Positions 61,466 through 64,000 of a stretch of 64,000 nt of DNA are shown in pieces. Origin of the DNA: Chitinophagaceae bacterium (lineage in GTDB: Bacteria; Bacteroidota; Bacteroidia; Chitinophagales; Chitinophagaceae); the NCBI GenBank assembly GCA_025360525.1, contig JANYCA010000137.1:22375-86374 (forward strand), given 5' to 3'. The number at the start of each line of letters is the position of its first letter. Within the stretch, counting starts at the first letter, position 1. Both the position numbers and the translations under genes were made by a program. The notes under the pieces are model-generated. The model was not told the DNA's origin and ran no database searches. It saw only the letters and a list, made by a program, of their open reading frames with translations.

Positions 61466-61916
61466 TTGTTAGCTGAACCGGTCAACAGTGATGTTCAGCA
61501 ATTGAATTTCCAATTGAATGAAGCAAATAAGAGGCTCTCTAAGGCAAGGGGTTTATTGCTTGCTGGTTATATTGACGCAGATGACTATCGTACAATCAAA
61601 TCAGACCGTGAAAAAAAGATTAACAGGCTTGAAGTGCTACTTGATACATTGGGTACTAGCAATACAAACAGTGAGCTCTTTAAAAAAGGATACTAGAATT
61701 CGATTTTAGTAAGATACCTTATATACTAAAGAAACTACAATACAAAAAAGTAAAATTATCAGTTCGATTTTGCCTGGAAATTTAACTTTTTACCGATTTC
61801 AATATCGAACTAACCACATTGTTGAAGCAATCAAGATTATATCCTTGATAGGTAAGAAATTACATGGCAAAAAAAAGGGACAACTCCGAATATTTCCGGC
61901 TTGTCCCACGAAGTGA
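61466..61916 (+). pseudogene. Serine site-specific recombinase, degenerate C-terminal remnant (frameshift/stops)
   Basis: Fragment 1 LNFQLNEANKRLSKARGLLLAGYIDADDYRTIKSDREKKINRLEVLLDTL (61466-61696); fragment 2 in another frame LYTKETTIQKSKIISSILPGNLTFYRFQYRTNHIVEAIKIISLIGKKLHGKKKGQ ending at TGA 61914-61916. Confidence 0.65.
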
Positions 61917-62024
61917 CCCTATAATGGTACAAAACTCGAACTTTTTACTGAAAGATTTACAGCTTTTAGTACATATTTTGGCCGCTTGAAATAAGTAAGA
62001 GGTTAATATTAGTTTCGCAATGCC

Positions 62025-62052
62025 TATTCATTCGAATTTTTCCGAGTGAATA
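62025..62052. promoter_or_regulatory. Inverted repeat upstream of AbiEi, candidate operator
   Basis: TATTCATTCG(62025-62034)/CGAGTGAATA(62043-62052), one mismatch. Confidence 0.4.
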
Positions 62053-62187
62053 AAATGCCTTCTATTAATGCATATAAAAGAAAGTCCATTCAAACCTCCA
62101 TTTTTATTTAGGCTTTGCAAAATCAAATAGAAAAGTTTACATTCGCCATCTACTACACAGTCCGTAGTTAATCGCAAACTGGTATTT

Positions 62188-62997
62188 ATGCCAAAAGCTA
62201 TCTTACAATATAACTATCTGGAAGGTTTTATTAATAAAATACGGTCTGTTGGGAGGTATTCATTTTCGCTTGCCGAAATTAAGAAGCAGTTCGATATATC
62301 TGATAAAGCCATCAACCAAAACCTTTACAGGCTTAAAAAAAAGACACAAATAGCGCAAATTCGCAAAGGTTTTTATGCCATCATTACTCCGGAGTACTCA
62401 CACCAGGGAATAATACCTGCCCCTCTTTTTATAGATGATTTAATGAAATCGCTGGACAAGCGATATTATGTTGGCCTGTTATCAGCAGCAGCATTGTATG
62501 GAGCTGCTCACCAGCAGCCAATGGAGTTTTTTGTTATAACAGAAAAGCCTGCTTTAAGAAAAATCAATACTCGTAAACTGAAAATTAATTTCTACATAAA
62601 AAAAGATTGGTTAGACGAAGATATTGTAAACAAAAAAACAGATGCAGGGAATATACGGGTAAGCACACCTGAACTTACAGCATTGGACTTGTTGTATTAT
62701 ACTAACAGCGTAGGTATTAATCATGCTGTTACAATCCTGAAAGAATTAGTAGCGGAAATAAAAGCTGCTGAATTAACAAAAACTGCAAAACGCTATCAGC
62801 AGGTAGCGGCAATACAAAGGCTTGGGTATTTATTAGACAAAGAAATTGGAGATGAAAAATTAGCAGATGCTTTACGTAAGGCATTACATAATAAAAGTAT
62901 ATTTCCAGTTGCGTTATCTAATCAAAAAAGTAAAAATGCAGTGATAGATGAAGAATGGAAAGTTATAAAAAATGTAACCATTGAAAGCGATTTATGA
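62188..62997 (+). CDS. abiEi: Type IV toxin-antitoxin AbiEi-family antitoxin
   Basis: N-terminal wHTH (YSFSLAEIKKQFDISDKAINQNLYRLKKKTQIAQIRKGFYAI) then YYVGLLSAAALYGAAHQQP, VSTPELTALDLLYYTNSVG. Confidence 0.87.
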   Translation: MPKAILQYNYLEGFINKIRSVGRYSFSLAEIKKQFDISDKAINQNLYRLKKKTQIAQIRKGFYAIITPEYSHQGIIPAPLFIDDLMKSLDKRYYVGLLSAAALYGAAHQQPMEFFVITEKPALRKINTRKLKINFYIKKDWLDEDIVNKKTDAGNIRVSTPELTALDLLYYTNSVGINHAVTILKELVAEIKAAELTKTAKRYQQVAAIQRLGYLLDKEIGDEKLADALRKALHNKSIFPVALSNQKSKNAVIDEEWKVIKNVTIESDL

Positions 62998-63785
62998 TAG
63001 CAAGGAGATATATTGAAGAATGGAAAGAAAAAGCACCATGGCCGGATGATGCCCAAGTAGAGCAAGACTTAATTATAGAAAGGGCATTGGTAGAAATATT
63101 TTCTGATGAGATGTTGAGAACGCATCTGGCTTTTCGGGGAGGAACAGCCTTTCATAAACTGTATCTTAAACCACAGGCCAGATATTCAGAAGGCATAGAC
63201 CTGGTACAGATAAAAGGAGAAACCATAGGGCCGATATTAGACAGGCTGCGGAAAAGGTTAGCCTTTTTGGAAAGCAAACCTAAAATAGAACAGAGCAAAC
63301 ACAACAATACTATTACCTACCGGTTTGCATCAGAAATAGCACCTGTGATTAATATGCGATTAAAGGTGGAAATAAATACCAGGGAACATTTTAGCATACT
63401 CGGTATAAAGCTGATGGATTTTAAAGTAGAGAACTCATGGTTTAACGGAGAATGTAAACTGCCCACTTATGAACTGGAAGAATTGTTTGGTAGCAAACTA
63501 AGAGCACTATACCAACGCAGAAAAAGCAGGGACTTGTTTGACATATACTGGGCTTATACTAACCATGCAATGGATACTAATAAATTATTAACCTGTTACA
63601 AAGAATACATGGAGTTTGTAGTTGATAAACTGCCTACACAAAAAGAATTCATCCTGAACATGGAAGAAAAAATGAAGGATAAAGAATTTACTGGTGATAT
63701 TCAAATGATACTACGACCAGGTATTGAGTATGATAATGAGAAAGCTTATGAATTTGTGAGAAAAGAAATATTGGAAAAATTGTAA
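62994..63785 (+). CDS. abiEii: Nucleotidyltransferase AbiEii/AbiGii toxin family protein
   Basis: LAFRGGTAFHKLYLKPQARYSEGIDLV; ELFGSKLRALYQRRKSRDLFDIYWA; ATGA overlap with upstream antitoxin gene. Confidence 0.87.
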   Translation: MIARRYIEEWKEKAPWPDDAQVEQDLIIERALVEIFSDEMLRTHLAFRGGTAFHKLYLKPQARYSEGIDLVQIKGETIGPILDRLRKRLAFLESKPKIEQSKHNNTITYRFASEIAPVINMRLKVEINTREHFSILGIKLMDFKVENSWFNGECKLPTYELEELFGSKLRALYQRRKSRDLFDIYWAYTNHAMDTNKLLTCYKEYMEFVVDKLPTQKEFILNMEEKMKDKEFTGDIQMILRPGIEYDNEKAYEFVRKEILEKL

Positions 63786-63873
63786 ACCGAAAAGAGACCG
63801 GATGCTACATTTTGTATTTCATGTATTTATCACTTCTTAATCAATTTCTTCAGTGAGTAATATTTTTATAGGA

Positions 63874-64000
63874 TTAAGTAGAATAAGCACAAAGAGCCTT
63901 TAAATCTGTATATGTATGTGGTTTTTGATTCATTCCTCGTTTTAAAATATTATCAAATAACCATTCTTTCATATTGCGTTTATTAAACCGATAAATGTAT
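63874..64000 (-). CDS. C-terminal part of a transposase (IS1595/ISXO2-like), continues beyond window
   Basis: Minus frame open from edge: YIYRFNKRNMKEWLFDNILKRGMNQKPHTYTDLKALCAYST*. Confidence 0.45.
   Translation of the reverse strand, partial: YIYRFNKRNMKEWLFDNILKRGMNQKPHTYTDLKALCAYST

Noticed and set aside
61861-62000. tRNA-like string (minus strand GCTGTAAATC ... AGTTCGAGTTTTGTACC) next to a hairpin GGGACAA...TTGTCCC
   Set aside because: No matching acceptor stem or intact D-arm could be found; the hairpin region is better explained as the end of the degenerate recombinase frame.
1-64000. CRISPR arrays, rRNA, tRNA genes
   Set aside because: No regularly spaced direct repeats of CRISPR type and no credible rRNA or tRNA sequence was recognised by eye; a tRNAscan/Infernal run would be needed to exclude small RNAs.

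Overview
The window looks like a Bacteroidota chromosome segment, probably Chitinophagaceae/Sphingobacteriia-like: AT-rich, with many type IX secretion (T9SS) type A C-terminal domains, a SusC/SusD pair and SprB-like repeats. No rRNA, CRISPR array or credible tRNA was seen. Main blocks: (1) 1-11.4 kb, three tandem paralogous right-handed beta-helix/PKD/T9SS surface proteins (the first 5'-truncated by the window edge). Two of them share a conserved ~290-nt leader with a -24/-12 (sigma-54-like) element. (2) 11.6-25.6 kb, mostly housekeeping or accessory genes: CocE/NonD hydrolase, DnaJ-domain protein, secreted metallophosphoesterase, SMUG2-like glycosylase, SGNH+MBOAT pair, SnoaL-like, DoxX, acyltransferase-3. 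(3) A 2033-aa autotransporter-repeat/T9SS giant protein with G9 and G8 tracts in its coding strand. (4) M1 peptidase, DinB, acyl-CoA ligase, MOSC, thioredoxin, and an ApbE gene truncated by an IS fragment that is itself fused to a second, beheaded MOSC copy. (5) A GH10/GPH-symporter/GH43 xylan operon with a Nudix-like regulator whose Nudix box is degenerate. (6) A SusCD-led cluster with two ASPIC/UnbV FG-GAP lipoproteins, a DUF1573 protein, an off-track 39-aa lipoprotein and a vanadium haloperoxidase-like PAP2 protein. (7) A right-end mobile/defence patch: serine-recombinase remnant, AbiEi/AbiEii type IV toxin-antitoxin pair whose toxin has lost the first Asp of the DxD motif, and a partial transposase at the edge. 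All family assignments are by motif recognition; no database search was run.
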